Positions 7,718 through 16,229 of a stretch of 64,000 bases of DNA are shown here, one piece after another (position 1 is the first letter of the stretch; each line of letters opens with the position of its first letter). The stretch is taken from assembly GCF_002128425.1 (NCBI RefSeq), contig NZ_NESS01000015.1, forward strand, positions 1 to 64,000. Reading direction: 5' to 3'. Source of the DNA: Gottfriedia acidiceleris. GTDB taxonomy: Bacteria > Bacillota > Bacilli > Bacillales > Bacillaceae_G. The translations under genes and the position numbers were made by a program. The notes under the pieces were generated by a model, which was not told where the DNA came from, ran no database searches, and saw only the letters and a list, made by a program, of their open reading frames with translations.

Positions 7718-9898
7718 GTGTTTAAACAAGAATGGAAAAATATTTTAAAGAAACCTATGACAATTGCAACAATCATTGCGATTGGTCTAGTGCCAATGCT
7801 TTACTCATTAATTTTCTTATCTGCTTATTGGAATCCTTATAATAAAACAGAAAAACTATCTGTTGCAATTGTTAATAATGACAAGGGTACTGAGTTTAAT
7901 GATAAAAAGCTTAATGTAGGGAAAGATTTTGTAGAAGGTTTGAAAGATAATAAGTCATTCAAATGGAAAATTACAAGTAAAAAACAGGCGATGGAAGGTT
8001 TAAATAATGAAAAATATTATTTAGTCATCGAATTACCTTCTAATTTCTCTAAAAATGCAGCTACGTTATTAGACGAAAAACCGCAGAAAATGAAATTAAA
8101 TTATTACACGAATGCGGGTAAAAACTATGTAGGTGCACAAATTGGTACAAATGCGATCAAAGAAGTAAATGCTACTATCTCAAAAGAAATTACAGAACAA
8201 TATGCTAAAACAGTTTTCGATAATTTCAAGGATATTGGAGATGGCATGACAAAAGCATCTGATGGTGCAGGTAAAATCAATGATGGCGCAGCAAAAATAA
8301 CAGATGGAACAGATGTTTTAAATAAAAATTTAAAAAAATTAAATGACAGCATGATCACATTTGAAAATGGAAGTACAAAACTGAAAAGTGGAGCGACACA
8401 ATTATCAGATGGTATTAAACAATCAAAAGATGGTGCAAATAAATTAAATACTGGTTTAAACGCTCTTCTAGAAGGAACTGGTACATTAAAAGCTGGTTCT
8501 AGTGATTTAAATAATGGACTATCGCAACTAGCTGAAGGTGGTAATAAAATCGAAGCTGGGTCTTCTAAGCTAGAAGTTGGAAGTAACCAATTAAATGCAG
8601 GAATAAAACAATCTTATGCTGGTGCAACCCAATTGCAAAAAAATGAAGCAGGATTTAATGAGAATCTTGGTGCTACTAATGATGCTCTTAAATCAATTGT
8701 TAAGGGATTGCAAGATGGTTCATTAAGTAAAGAAGATTTACAAAAATTACAAGCAATCTCAAATAGCTTAGATCAACTTTCAAAAGGAAGTCATCAAATT
8801 AAAACTGGTGTTGATCAAATTGCTGCAGCACAAGCTCAATTATATGAAGGTTCAAATAATCTAGTTGCTGGACAAAAAGAATTAAATACAAATTTAAGTT
8901 TATTTAATAGTAAATTGAAAGAAGCATCTAATGGAGCAAGTCAATTAGCTCAAGGAAGTAATGATTTATACAATGGTACAAAGGAATTAAGTGAAGGAAG
9001 TTCGTTACTTTCATTTGGCCTAGGTAAATTAAATACAGGTGGGGACCAATTAGTCCAAGGGATCAATCAATTAACTGATGGTTCTAAACAACTATCTGAT
9101 GGAACGAATAAGTTATATAGTGGGTCTGGAGACTTATTAAAAGGAGCAACAGATCTAACAAAAGGAACAACTGAACTTCATAAATCCCTGAAAGATGGTG
9201 GAGATGAAGTCAATAAAGTTAAAACAAGTGATGAAACTGATAAATTCTTTGCAGAGCCAACAGAGCTAGTTTCTCATAAATTAAATAATGTAAAAGAATA
9301 TGGTGTTGGATTAACACCTTATATATTATCTATTGGACTATTTGCAGGTGGGTTAATGTTCACTTCAGTTTATCCAATGAGAAAGAACTCTATTGCTCTG
9401 ACTACTGGTTTAGCTTGGTTCTTTAGTAAATATAGTGTTCTTATTTTCGTGGGGATCATGCAATCGATCGTGGCAGATATGGTTTTAATTTATGGTATGG
9501 GCCTTGATGTGAAAAACGTGTGGTTGTTTGTAGTGTTTACAATTATCACTAGCTTGACCTTCTATTCATTAATACAATTTTTAACTGTTACATTAGGAAA
9601 TATAGGACAATATTTAGTATTTGTCATGATGTTATTACAAATTGGTGGAACTTCGGGTACTTTCCCAATTTCATTAACACCAACATTTTTCCAAAAGATT
9701 CATCCGTATTTACCTATGACGTATGCTATAAAAGGATTCAGAGAATTAATCTCTAGTTCTGTTAGCAAAGGGTTTGTATGGAATCAAGTCTATTATTTAT
9801 GTGGATTCGCAGTATTATTCATTATCTTAACAAATGTAACATTTGCAGTTCGTGTTAAACTATCAAAGAAAAACCAATTAAGCGAAATCGAAGCTTAA
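7718..9898 (+). CDS. yhgE: YhgE/Pip family membrane protein
   Basis: The 726-residue protein has one N-terminal membrane segment (about residues 15-37), a long extracytoplasmic region, and about five C-terminal membrane segments (from residue 535), the layout of the YhgE/Pip family (phage infection protein and ABC-2-like relatives). The outer region contains many copies of the xxxLxxG heptad (for example DGIKQSKDGANKLNTGL) between about residues 175 and 485. The start is GTG, six bases after GGGGAGTG-type sequence; the neighbouring ATG is in another frame. It follows a TetR gene, a pairing common for this family. It may be part of a transport or surface-export system; the true function is not known. 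Confidence 0.88.
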   Translation: MFKQEWKNILKKPMTIATIIAIGLVPMLYSLIFLSAYWNPYNKTEKLSVAIVNNDKGTEFNDKKLNVGKDFVEGLKDNKSFKWKITSKKQAMEGLNNEKYYLVIELPSNFSKNAATLLDEKPQKMKLNYYTNAGKNYVGAQIGTNAIKEVNATISKEITEQYAKTVFDNFKDIGDGMTKASDGAGKINDGAAKITDGTDVLNKNLKKLNDSMITFENGSTKLKSGATQLSDGIKQSKDGANKLNTGLNALLEGTGTLKAGSSDLNNGLSQLAEGGNKIEAGSSKLEVGSNQLNAGIKQSYAGATQLQKNEAGFNENLGATNDALKSIVKGLQDGSLSKEDLQKLQAISNSLDQLSKGSHQIKTGVDQIAAAQAQLYEGSNNLVAGQKELNTNLSLFNSKLKEASNGASQLAQGSNDLYNGTKELSEGSSLLSFGLGKLNTGGDQLVQGINQLTDGSKQLSDGTNKLYSGSGDLLKGATDLTKGTTELHKSLKDGGDEVNKVKTSDETDKFFAEPTELVSHKLNNVKEYGVGLTPYILSIGLFAGGLMFTSVYPMRKNSIALTTGLAWFFSKYSVLIFVGIMQSIVADMVLIYGMGLDVKNVWLFVVFTIITSLTFYSLIQFLTVTLGNIGQYLVFVMMLLQIGGTSGTFPISLTPTFFQKIHPYLPMTYAIKGFRELISSSVSKGFVWNQVYYLCGFAVLFIILTNVTFAVRVKLSKKNQLSEIEA

Positions 9899-9910
9899 AA
9901 AGATAAAACA

Positions 9911-9956
9911 AAAAAAGGATTGAAGTCTAATAAAAAAAGATTTCAATCCTTTTTTA
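9911..9956 (+). terminator. Terminator of yhgE
   Basis: Arms of 14 bp (9911-9924 with 9942-9955, AAAAAAGGATTGAA and its complement) enclose an A-rich loop; the right arm ends in the T run. Confidence 0.85.
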
Positions 9957-10156
9957 CTATTAGTGAAATAAAAATCCAGTATCTTTAGGTCAATCTTTTA
10001 TTGTAAAATTAGTAATGGAATATGGTAATAATGAAGGAAATAGTAGAGAATCCCTTTACATTGTAAGGAACTTATCGTTAAAATTTTAACGAGGTTAATC
10101 TAATATTTTTACATCATGAGCGCTTAACATTCGCTATTGCAAATAAAACAAAAACT

Positions 10157-10172
10157 AAGAAAGCGTTTTCAT
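10157..10172 (+). promoter_or_regulatory. cre-like site (CcpA) before ywrC
   Basis: AAGAAAGCGTTTTCAT matches the Bacillus catabolite-responsive element WTGNAANCGNWNNCAW at every fixed position but one. It lies 23 bp before the ywrC start, a position typical of repression. The remainder of 9957-10194 shows nothing else convincing. Confidence 0.5.
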
Positions 10173-10194
10173 TTGATAGAAAAGTGGTGAATAA

Positions 10195-10644
10195 ATGAAA
10201 CTAACTGACATCGATAAAAAAATTCTAGAGATGCTCACTAAAAATGGTCGGATGTCATACGCCGATATTGGAAAAGAACTTAATTTATCAAGGGTTTCAA
10301 TCCGTGAACGTGTGAATCAATTAATAAAAAACGGGGTTATTGAGAGGTTCTCAGTAGTTATTAATTCAGAAAAAGTAGGCAAAGGCGTATCTGCATTCTT
10401 TGAAGTAGATTGTGAACCAGCTTATTTAGTAGTCGTAGCCGAAACACTTGCAGATAATCCTGTTGTTGCGAGTTGTTATCAAATGACAGGTCCAAGCACT
10501 TTACATATGCATGTATTAGTTGATGATTTTGTCAGATTAGAACAATTTATAAATAATGAATTATATGCTTTAGAAGGAATAACAAGGGTAGAAAGTCATA
10601 TTTTATTACGAAGATTTAAGAGTAGAAATGGCTTAAAATTATAG
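10195..10644 (+). CDS. ywrC: Lrp/AsnC-family regulator, YwrC-like
   Basis: The 149-residue protein has an AsnC-type winged helix (residues 1-60, IDKKILEMLTKNGRMSYADI then LSRVSIRERVNQL) and a C-terminal RAM ligand-sensing domain (about 70-140). In B. subtilis YwrC (ChrS) sits beside the short-chain chromate transporter genes ywrB/ywrA and the GGT-like ywrD; homologues of all of these follow here. It is separated from the next gene by a terminator, so it is probably its own transcript. It likely controls the downstream cluster, in line with its B. subtilis counterpart. Confidence 0.8.
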   Translation: MKLTDIDKKILEMLTKNGRMSYADIGKELNLSRVSIRERVNQLIKNGVIERFSVVINSEKVGKGVSAFFEVDCEPAYLVVVAETLADNPVVASCYQMTGPSTLHMHVLVDDFVRLEQFINNELYALEGITRVESHILLRRFKSRNGLKL

Positions 10645-10653
10645 TTGTCATGG

Positions 10654-10683
10654 CGAGGGATTGGTAATCCCTCGTCTTTTTTT
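10654..10683 (+). terminator. Terminator of ywrC
   Basis: CGAGGGATT (10654-10662) and AATCCCTCG (10666-10674) form a tight 9-bp stem followed by a T-rich run. Confidence 0.9.
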
Positions 10684-10735
10684 ACTATTTTTTGTAAAAA
10701 TTAATAAAAATATAGAATATTCTGTCTACCGGGGG

Positions 10736-10741
10736 TATAAT
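10736..10741 (+). promoter_or_regulatory. Probable -10 element of the peptide ABC operon
   Basis: TATAAT at 10736-10741 lies about 100 bp before the first permease gene. The matching -35 region (TAGAAT at 10713-10718) is weak, which fits a promoter needing an activator such as an Lrp-type protein. Confidence 0.4.
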
Positions 10742-10842
10742 CGAAAATAATTAAAATTTACATTGTTAGGTTATACGGTGAATAAAGTTAACAAACGTAT
10801 GTGATTTTAGTTAATATACTTACAAATGGAGTAGGTGGAAAG

Positions 10843-11784
10843 ATGGCGTCACTCATATTAAGAAGGTTGTTTCAATTGTTTTTATTATTGCTAGGTATCT
10901 CCTTTTTAGTCTTTGCTTCTATGCATTTAGCACCTGGTGACCCAGCTGCAATCATTGGCGGACCTACAGCAACAAAGGCTGATTTAAATGCCATTCGAGA
11001 AAGTTTGGGACTGAATGACTCGTTTTTTGTCCAATATTGGCATTATTTATCAGGTGTATTCCATGGGGATTTAGGATATTCCTTTCAAACGAAACAGTCG
11101 GTTGCAGAGGCAATTTCAATCCGTTTTCCTAATACTTTAAGTTTAGCAATCGCGAGTATGGTTGTTGCAGTAGTAATCGGTGTTATAACAGGGATTGTTT
11201 CTGCACTTAAGCAAAACTCGTGGATGGATGTAACAAGTACAATAATAGCCCTTGCAGGTATTTCAGTACCTAATTTTTGGCTAGGGGCCATCCTTATTCT
11301 TATTTTTGGAGTTAACTTACAAATTCTGCCTGTTGGGGGACTCGATTCACCAATTTGGACAGTAGAAGGATTTAAGCAAATCATTTTACCGGCCATTGCG
11401 TTGGGAACAGCCTCGGCGGCAATGATTGCAAGAATGAGTCGTTCATCTATGTTAGAGGTAATTCGAGCAGATTACATACGAACTGCAAGAGCGAAAGGTG
11501 TAAAAGAAAAATCAATTGTTTGGATTCATGCCCTAAAAAACTCGATGATTCCAGTTATAACTGTTATTGGTTTAAACTTCGGATTTCTTCTTGGAGGAAC
11601 AATTATTACAGAACAAGTATTTGCGATAAATGGTGTTGGCAGACTAATGATTGATGCTATTGCTGCTAGAGATTTTCCAATGGTACAAGGAGCAGTATTA
11701 CTTGTGGCATCTATGTTTGTAATCGTGAACTTACTTGTTGATATTTTATACGTATTTATCGATCCGAGAATTAGCTACGATTAA
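10843..11784 (+). CDS. Peptide ABC transporter permease (DppB/GsiC type)
   Basis: The 313-residue permease has an N-terminal membrane segment, a periplasm-facing loop with APGDPAA, and about five further segments. The EAA-type cytoplasmic loop RADYIRTARAKGVKEKSI contacts the ATPases. I start it at the ATG at 10843 (AGGTGG five bases upstream) rather than at the earlier GTG, which has no ribosome site and adds 14 unlikely residues. It is the first of five genes for an oligopeptide/dipeptide/glutathione-type importer; permease 2 follows after 23 bp. Confidence 0.92.
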   Translation: MASLILRRLFQLFLLLLGISFLVFASMHLAPGDPAAIIGGPTATKADLNAIRESLGLNDSFFVQYWHYLSGVFHGDLGYSFQTKQSVAEAISIRFPNTLSLAIASMVVAVVIGVITGIVSALKQNSWMDVTSTIIALAGISVPNFWLGAILILIFGVNLQILPVGGLDSPIWTVEGFKQIILPAIALGTASAAMIARMSRSSMLEVIRADYIRTARAKGVKEKSIVWIHALKNSMIPVITVIGLNFGFLLGGTIITEQVFAINGVGRLMIDAIAARDFPMVQGAVLLVASMFVIVNLLVDILYVFIDPRISYD

Positions 11785-11807
11785 TCGGCTAGAAGGGAGG
11801 AACAATT

Positions 11808-12713
11808 TTGTCTACAGAAGTTGTTATTAATAACATAAGTACTAAGCAAGCTACGATTAAAAAGAAAGAAAAATTTATTGTTCAAACGTTTAAAAGATTA
11901 ATCAAAAATAAATTAGCCGTTTTTGGATTAATCATTATTATTTTACAAATTTTAATGGCCGTTTTTGCACCATTTATTACGATTCACGATCCGATAAAAC
12001 AAAATTTAGCATCAACAGAGCTGCCATTATTCTCAAGAGGACATTGGTTAGGTACTGATAATTATGGTCGAGATATGTGGAGCCGAATTGTGTTTGGATC
12101 TCGAGTATCACTAGTTGTTGGATTTAGTGCTGTGGTTCTCGGTTTAATTGGTGGTATTACAATAGGTATGCTAGCCGGCTATTTTTCAAAACTAGATGGC
12201 TTACTTATGAGATTAGTAGATTTATTATTTGCTTTTCCAGGTATTCTACTAGCTATGCTAATTATCGCAATTCTTGGGACAAGTTTAGTGAATGTAGCAG
12301 TAGCGATTAGTATATGGTCAATTCCTTCATGTGCAAGAATCGTTCGTGGTTCAGTTTTATCGATTAAAAAGCAAGAATACATACAAGCAATGAAGACGTT
12401 AGGTGCAAGTAATTTACGTATTATGGTGAAGCATATTTTACCAAACTGTATGGCGCCAATCATTGTTTTTGCGACAATGAGGATGGCTACTGCTATTTTA
12501 TCAACAGCTTCACTAAGTTATTTAGGTCTTGGAGCACAACCTCCAACAGCTGAATGGGGATCAATGATTTCCGGGGGGCAAGATTATATGTTTTCTTCCC
12601 CACATATGACAATCGTACCAGGAATCGCAATTATGCTGATTGTGTTCTCTTTTAATGTTGTAGGTGATGGGTTAAGGGATGCTTTAGATCCAAATATGAA
12701 TATTAATGATTGA
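11808..12713 (+). CDS. Peptide ABC transporter permease (DppC/GsiD type)
   Basis: The 301-residue second permease starts with TTG after GGGAGGAA. It has a basic N-terminus, a first membrane segment near residues 40-60, the conserved HWLGTDNYGRDMWSR segment, and the cytoplasmic loop KQEYIQAMKTLGASNLRIM. It pairs with the preceding permease to form the membrane channel and is 12 bp before the binding-protein gene. Confidence 0.92.
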   Translation: MSTEVVINNISTKQATIKKKEKFIVQTFKRLIKNKLAVFGLIIIILQILMAVFAPFITIHDPIKQNLASTELPLFSRGHWLGTDNYGRDMWSRIVFGSRVSLVVGFSAVVLGLIGGITIGMLAGYFSKLDGLLMRLVDLLFAFPGILLAMLIIAILGTSLVNVAVAISIWSIPSCARIVRGSVLSIKKQEYIQAMKTLGASNLRIMVKHILPNCMAPIIVFATMRMATAILSTASLSYLGLGAQPPTAEWGSMISGGQDYMFSSPHMTIVPGIAIMLIVFSFNVVGDGLRDALDPNMNIND

Positions 12714-12725
12714 GGAGATGGGTTT

Positions 12726-14246
12726 ATGAAAAAATGGATGTTTATCGTAATTAGTGCAATTTTTCTTCTTGCTGGATGCTCTAGTAAAACTTCTGGATCA
12801 AATAGCGCTAATGTTTCGCAAGAACTTACATATGCTTCAACATCAGATGTAGTAGGACTATCACCAATCTTAACAAATGATTCTGTATCAGCTAATGTCA
12901 TTATGCAGGTTTATGAAACTTTATTTAAAAGAAATCCTAAAACAATGGAAATCGAACCTTTATTAGCAGAATCTTATACTAATCCTGATAATAAAACATG
13001 GGATATTACATTAAAAAAAGGAATTAAATTTCAAGACGGAACAGATTTTAACGCAGAAGCAGTAAAATACACGTTTGATAAATTTCGTGATCCAAAAACT
13101 GCTGCTCCACGTGCTTCATTATTAGAACCAATTCAATCAGTTAATGTAATTGATGATTACAAAGTAGAAATTAAAACGAAATATCCATATGGGCCACTTT
13201 TAGCTGCACTTGCTCATACTGCTGCATCAATCGTAAGCCCTGAAGCAGATAAAAATAGTGATTTAATGAAAACACCTGTTGGAACTGGGCCGTTTAAGTT
13301 TGTTAGCTGGACACCTGGTGACCAGATTGTACTTGAGGCAAACAAAGACTATTGGAATGGTGCACCTAAACTGAAAAAAGTTACGTTTAAAGTAGTACCT
13401 GAAGTTTCAACAGCTATTTCAATGTTACAAACAGGAAAAGTACAATTTATTGATGCTCTTCCAGCTGAACAAATTAAGCGTCTAGAATCAATTAAAAATG
13501 TAAAGGTTACAAAAGCAGAAGGAACACCTGTTTATTATTTAGGATTTAATATGAAAAAAGCTCCAATGAACAACTTAGCATTCCGTCAAGCTGTTGCTTA
13601 TGGATTAGATCGTAAAGCGTATATTAATCAGTTAAACGGATTAGGTATTGAAGGTAATAGTGTTATTGGTCCAAAAGTTTTCGGATATGATCAATCTGAA
13701 GAAAAAGTTGGTTATTCTTATGATGTAGAAAAAGCTAAAAAACTGATTAAAGATAATGGATTTGAAGGAAAAGAAGTAAAGATGCTAGTACCAAATCGAG
13801 ATATGTACATGAAAATGGCTGAAATTGCTCAATCTCAAATGACGGAAATTGGCTTGAAGGTTAAGCTTGAAACAATGGAATGGGGAACTTTCTTAGATGC
13901 AGCAACGAAAGGTCAATACGATGTAACATTCTTAGGATGGGCAAATAGTACAGCTGATGGTAGTGAGTTATTGTATCCAAACTTCCACTCTGACAATGTT
14001 GGATCATCAAATCGAATTTCATATAGTAATAAACAATTTGATCAGTTAGTTAATGAATCTCGTCAAACGATTGACCAAAATACACGAAAAGAAAAACTAA
14101 AAGAAGCAAATGAATTATTAGTAAAAGATGCTCCTATTATCGTTATGAATCAAGGTGTAGTGACATCTGCAGTTGATGAATCGGTGAAAGGCATTGAAAT
14201 TGATCCTACTGGCCAATGGTCATTATACAACGTACACAGAGAGTAG
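12726..14246 (+). CDS. Peptide ABC transporter substrate-binding lipoprotein (family 5)
   Basis: The 506-residue protein begins with a lipoprotein signal, lipobox LLAGC with Cys18, and a Ser/Asn-rich linker. The rest is a family 5 extracellular solute-binding protein (DppA, GsiB, OppA relatives), with PLLAESY near residue 80 and GTGPFKFVSW near residue 185. It is anchored outside the membrane and hands peptides to the two permeases. Its ligand is not shown by sequence; the downstream gamma-glutamyltransferase-like gene suggests gamma-glutamyl peptides or glutathione, which is inference. Confidence 0.92.
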   Translation: MKKWMFIVISAIFLLAGCSSKTSGSNSANVSQELTYASTSDVVGLSPILTNDSVSANVIMQVYETLFKRNPKTMEIEPLLAESYTNPDNKTWDITLKKGIKFQDGTDFNAEAVKYTFDKFRDPKTAAPRASLLEPIQSVNVIDDYKVEIKTKYPYGPLLAALAHTAASIVSPEADKNSDLMKTPVGTGPFKFVSWTPGDQIVLEANKDYWNGAPKLKKVTFKVVPEVSTAISMLQTGKVQFIDALPAEQIKRLESIKNVKVTKAEGTPVYYLGFNMKKAPMNNLAFRQAVAYGLDRKAYINQLNGLGIEGNSVIGPKVFGYDQSEEKVGYSYDVEKAKKLIKDNGFEGKEVKMLVPNRDMYMKMAEIAQSQMTEIGLKVKLETMEWGTFLDAATKGQYDVTFLGWANSTADGSELLYPNFHSDNVGSSNRISYSNKQFDQLVNESRQTIDQNTRKEKLKEANELLVKDAPIIVMNQGVVTSAVDESVKGIEIDPTGQWSLYNVHRE

Positions 14247-14254
14247 GTAATAGT

Positions 14255-15232
14255 ATGTCAACAGAGCTTCTATCTGTAAATAATTTAGTAACAACGTTCC
14301 GAACAGCTGATGGAGAAATCCCAGCTGTTCGAAACGTATCCTTTTCAGTTAATAAAAGTGAAACTTTATGTATAGTTGGCGAATCAGGTTGCGGAAAAAG
14401 TATTACTTCTTTGTCTATTATGGGATTGTTGCCAAGTAATGGATCAATAAAAAGCGGTTCAATTCATTTAGAAGGAACTGATTTAACTAAATTAACAACA
14501 GATGAATTAAGAAAAATAAGAGGCAATAAAATATCGATGATTTTTCAAGAGCCGATGACTGCGTTAAACCCTGTTATCACAATTGGTTATCAGCTGCGTG
14601 AGCCACTTATGATCCACCAAAAGCTATCTAAACAAGAAGCAAATCAAAAGGGAATTGAACTTTTAAAGCAAGTAGGAATACCATATCCTGAAAAAAGAAT
14701 GACTCAATATCCTCATGAGTTAAGTGGAGGTATGAGGCAAAGGGTTATGATTGCTATTTCATTAGCGTGTACCCCTGGGCTTTTAATTGCAGATGAGCCA
14801 ACGACTGCACTTGATGTTACGATTCAATCTCAAATATTAGATTTAATCCATGAGTTACAAGAACAACTTGGAATGGGTGTTATCATGGTTACACATGATA
14901 TGGGAGTCGTAGCTGAAATTGCTGATAAAGTGATGGTCATGTATGCAGGAGAAAAAATAGAGGAAGGCCCGGTTGAAGAGATTTTTAATCATCCTAGTCA
15001 TCCATATACCAGGGGATTATTAAGCTCTGTACCAAATGTAGATGATCCTGATTTTGAATTAGAAGCGATTCCAGGCTCTACACCAAACTTAAATGAACAA
15101 ATAACTGGCTGCCGTTTTCATCCACGTTGTGAACATGCATTAGCACGTTGCAGAGTTGAAGTCCCAAAAGAATTTACAATAAAGGATGGACACACAGTTA
15201 AATGTTGGCTGAGTGAGGAGGATGCGATATGA
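14255..15232 (+). CDS. Peptide ABC transporter ATPase 1 (DppD type)
   Basis: The 325-residue ATPase has Walker A GESGCGKS, the signature LSGGMRQR, Walker B/D-loop DEPTTALD and a C-terminal Cys-containing region (GCRFHPRCEHALARCRVE) typical of the OppD/DppD subfamily. I place the start at the ATG at 14255 (STELLSVNNL), 8 bp after the binding-protein stop; an in-frame ATG upstream overlaps that gene and lacks a ribosome site. It overlaps the next gene by ATGA. Confidence 0.92.
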   Translation: MSTELLSVNNLVTTFRTADGEIPAVRNVSFSVNKSETLCIVGESGCGKSITSLSIMGLLPSNGSIKSGSIHLEGTDLTKLTTDELRKIRGNKISMIFQEPMTALNPVITIGYQLREPLMIHQKLSKQEANQKGIELLKQVGIPYPEKRMTQYPHELSGGMRQRVMIAISLACTPGLLIADEPTTALDVTIQSQILDLIHELQEQLGMGVIMVTHDMGVVAEIADKVMVMYAGEKIEEGPVEEIFNHPSHPYTRGLLSSVPNVDDPDFELEAIPGSTPNLNEQITGCRFHPRCEHALARCRVEVPKEFTIKDGHTVKCWLSEEDAI

Positions 15233-16215
15233 CTCTAACAAAAAGTAAATCTACTCTATTAGAGCTTCGAAATGTTAAAAAATATTATCCGATTCGCGGA
15301 GGATTACTAAAAAAAGTTCAAGGTCATGTCAAGGCAGTTGAAGAAGTGAGTTTAACATTATTAGAAGGTGAAAGCTTAGGAGTTGTAGGTGAATCTGGTT
15401 GTGGTAAATCTACATTAGGAAAAACGATTTTAGGTCTTGAAGATATTACTGACGGAAAAGTATTTTTTAAAAATACGGAAATCCAACATTTATCGAATAA
15501 AAGTCGAAATGATTTTAAGAAACAAATGCAAATGATTTTCCAAGATCCATATGCTTCATTAAATCCAAGACAACGAATTGGAGATGCGTTGGAAGAAGTT
15601 TTTGTCATCCATACGAATCTATCAAAACAAGAGAGAAAAGAGAGAGTACTCGGTTTGCTTCGTGAGGTAGGTTTAAATGAAAATCATTATGATCGATATC
15701 CTCATGAATTTAGTGGTGGACAACGTCAACGTATTGGAATTGCAAGAGCGATTGCCCTTAATCCATCGTTAATTATTTGTGACGAGGCAGTGTCGGCACT
15801 TGATGTGTCGGTACAAGCACAAGTATTAAAACTTTTAAAATCACTACAAGCAAAATATAACTTAACTTATTTATTTATCTCTCATGATTTAGGAGTCGTA
15901 CGATATTTCTGTGATCGAGTTTTAGTAATGTATTTAGGGAATACAGTTGAGTTAGCACCAGCAGACAAGCTATATAATAACCCACTACATCCTTATACAA
16001 AGGCCTTACTATCTGCGATTCCACGGCCAAAGGTAGGAAAAAGACCTGAGAAAATTCGTTTGACAGGTGAAATTCCAAATCCAGCTAACCCACCATCAGG
16101 TTGTACATTCCGTACACGTTGTCCACTAGCAACAGAACTTTGTGGGCAAGTAAAACCAGAGTGGAAGGAAATTGAAGAAAATCATTTTGTTGCATGTCAC
16201 CATGTAGATGCTTAA
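15229..16215 (+). CDS. Peptide ABC transporter ATPase 2 (DppF type)
   Basis: The 328-residue ATPase has Walker A GESGCGKST, signature FSGGQRQRIGIARAIA, and DEAVSALDVS, which is the usual DppF/OppF variant. The C-terminal motif GCTFRTRCPLA is the OppF-type oligopeptide domain. It starts within the stop of ATPase 1 (ATGA, 15229-15232), showing translational coupling, and is 14 bp before the GGT-like gene. Confidence 0.92.
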   Translation: MTLTKSKSTLLELRNVKKYYPIRGGLLKKVQGHVKAVEEVSLTLLEGESLGVVGESGCGKSTLGKTILGLEDITDGKVFFKNTEIQHLSNKSRNDFKKQMQMIFQDPYASLNPRQRIGDALEEVFVIHTNLSKQERKERVLGLLREVGLNENHYDRYPHEFSGGQRQRIGIARAIALNPSLIICDEAVSALDVSVQAQVLKLLKSLQAKYNLTYLFISHDLGVVRYFCDRVLVMYLGNTVELAPADKLYNNPLHPYTKALLSAIPRPKVGKRPEKIRLTGEIPNPANPPSGCTFRTRCPLATELCGQVKPEWKEIEENHFVACHHVDA

Positions 16216-16229
16216 AGGAGAAGATACAA

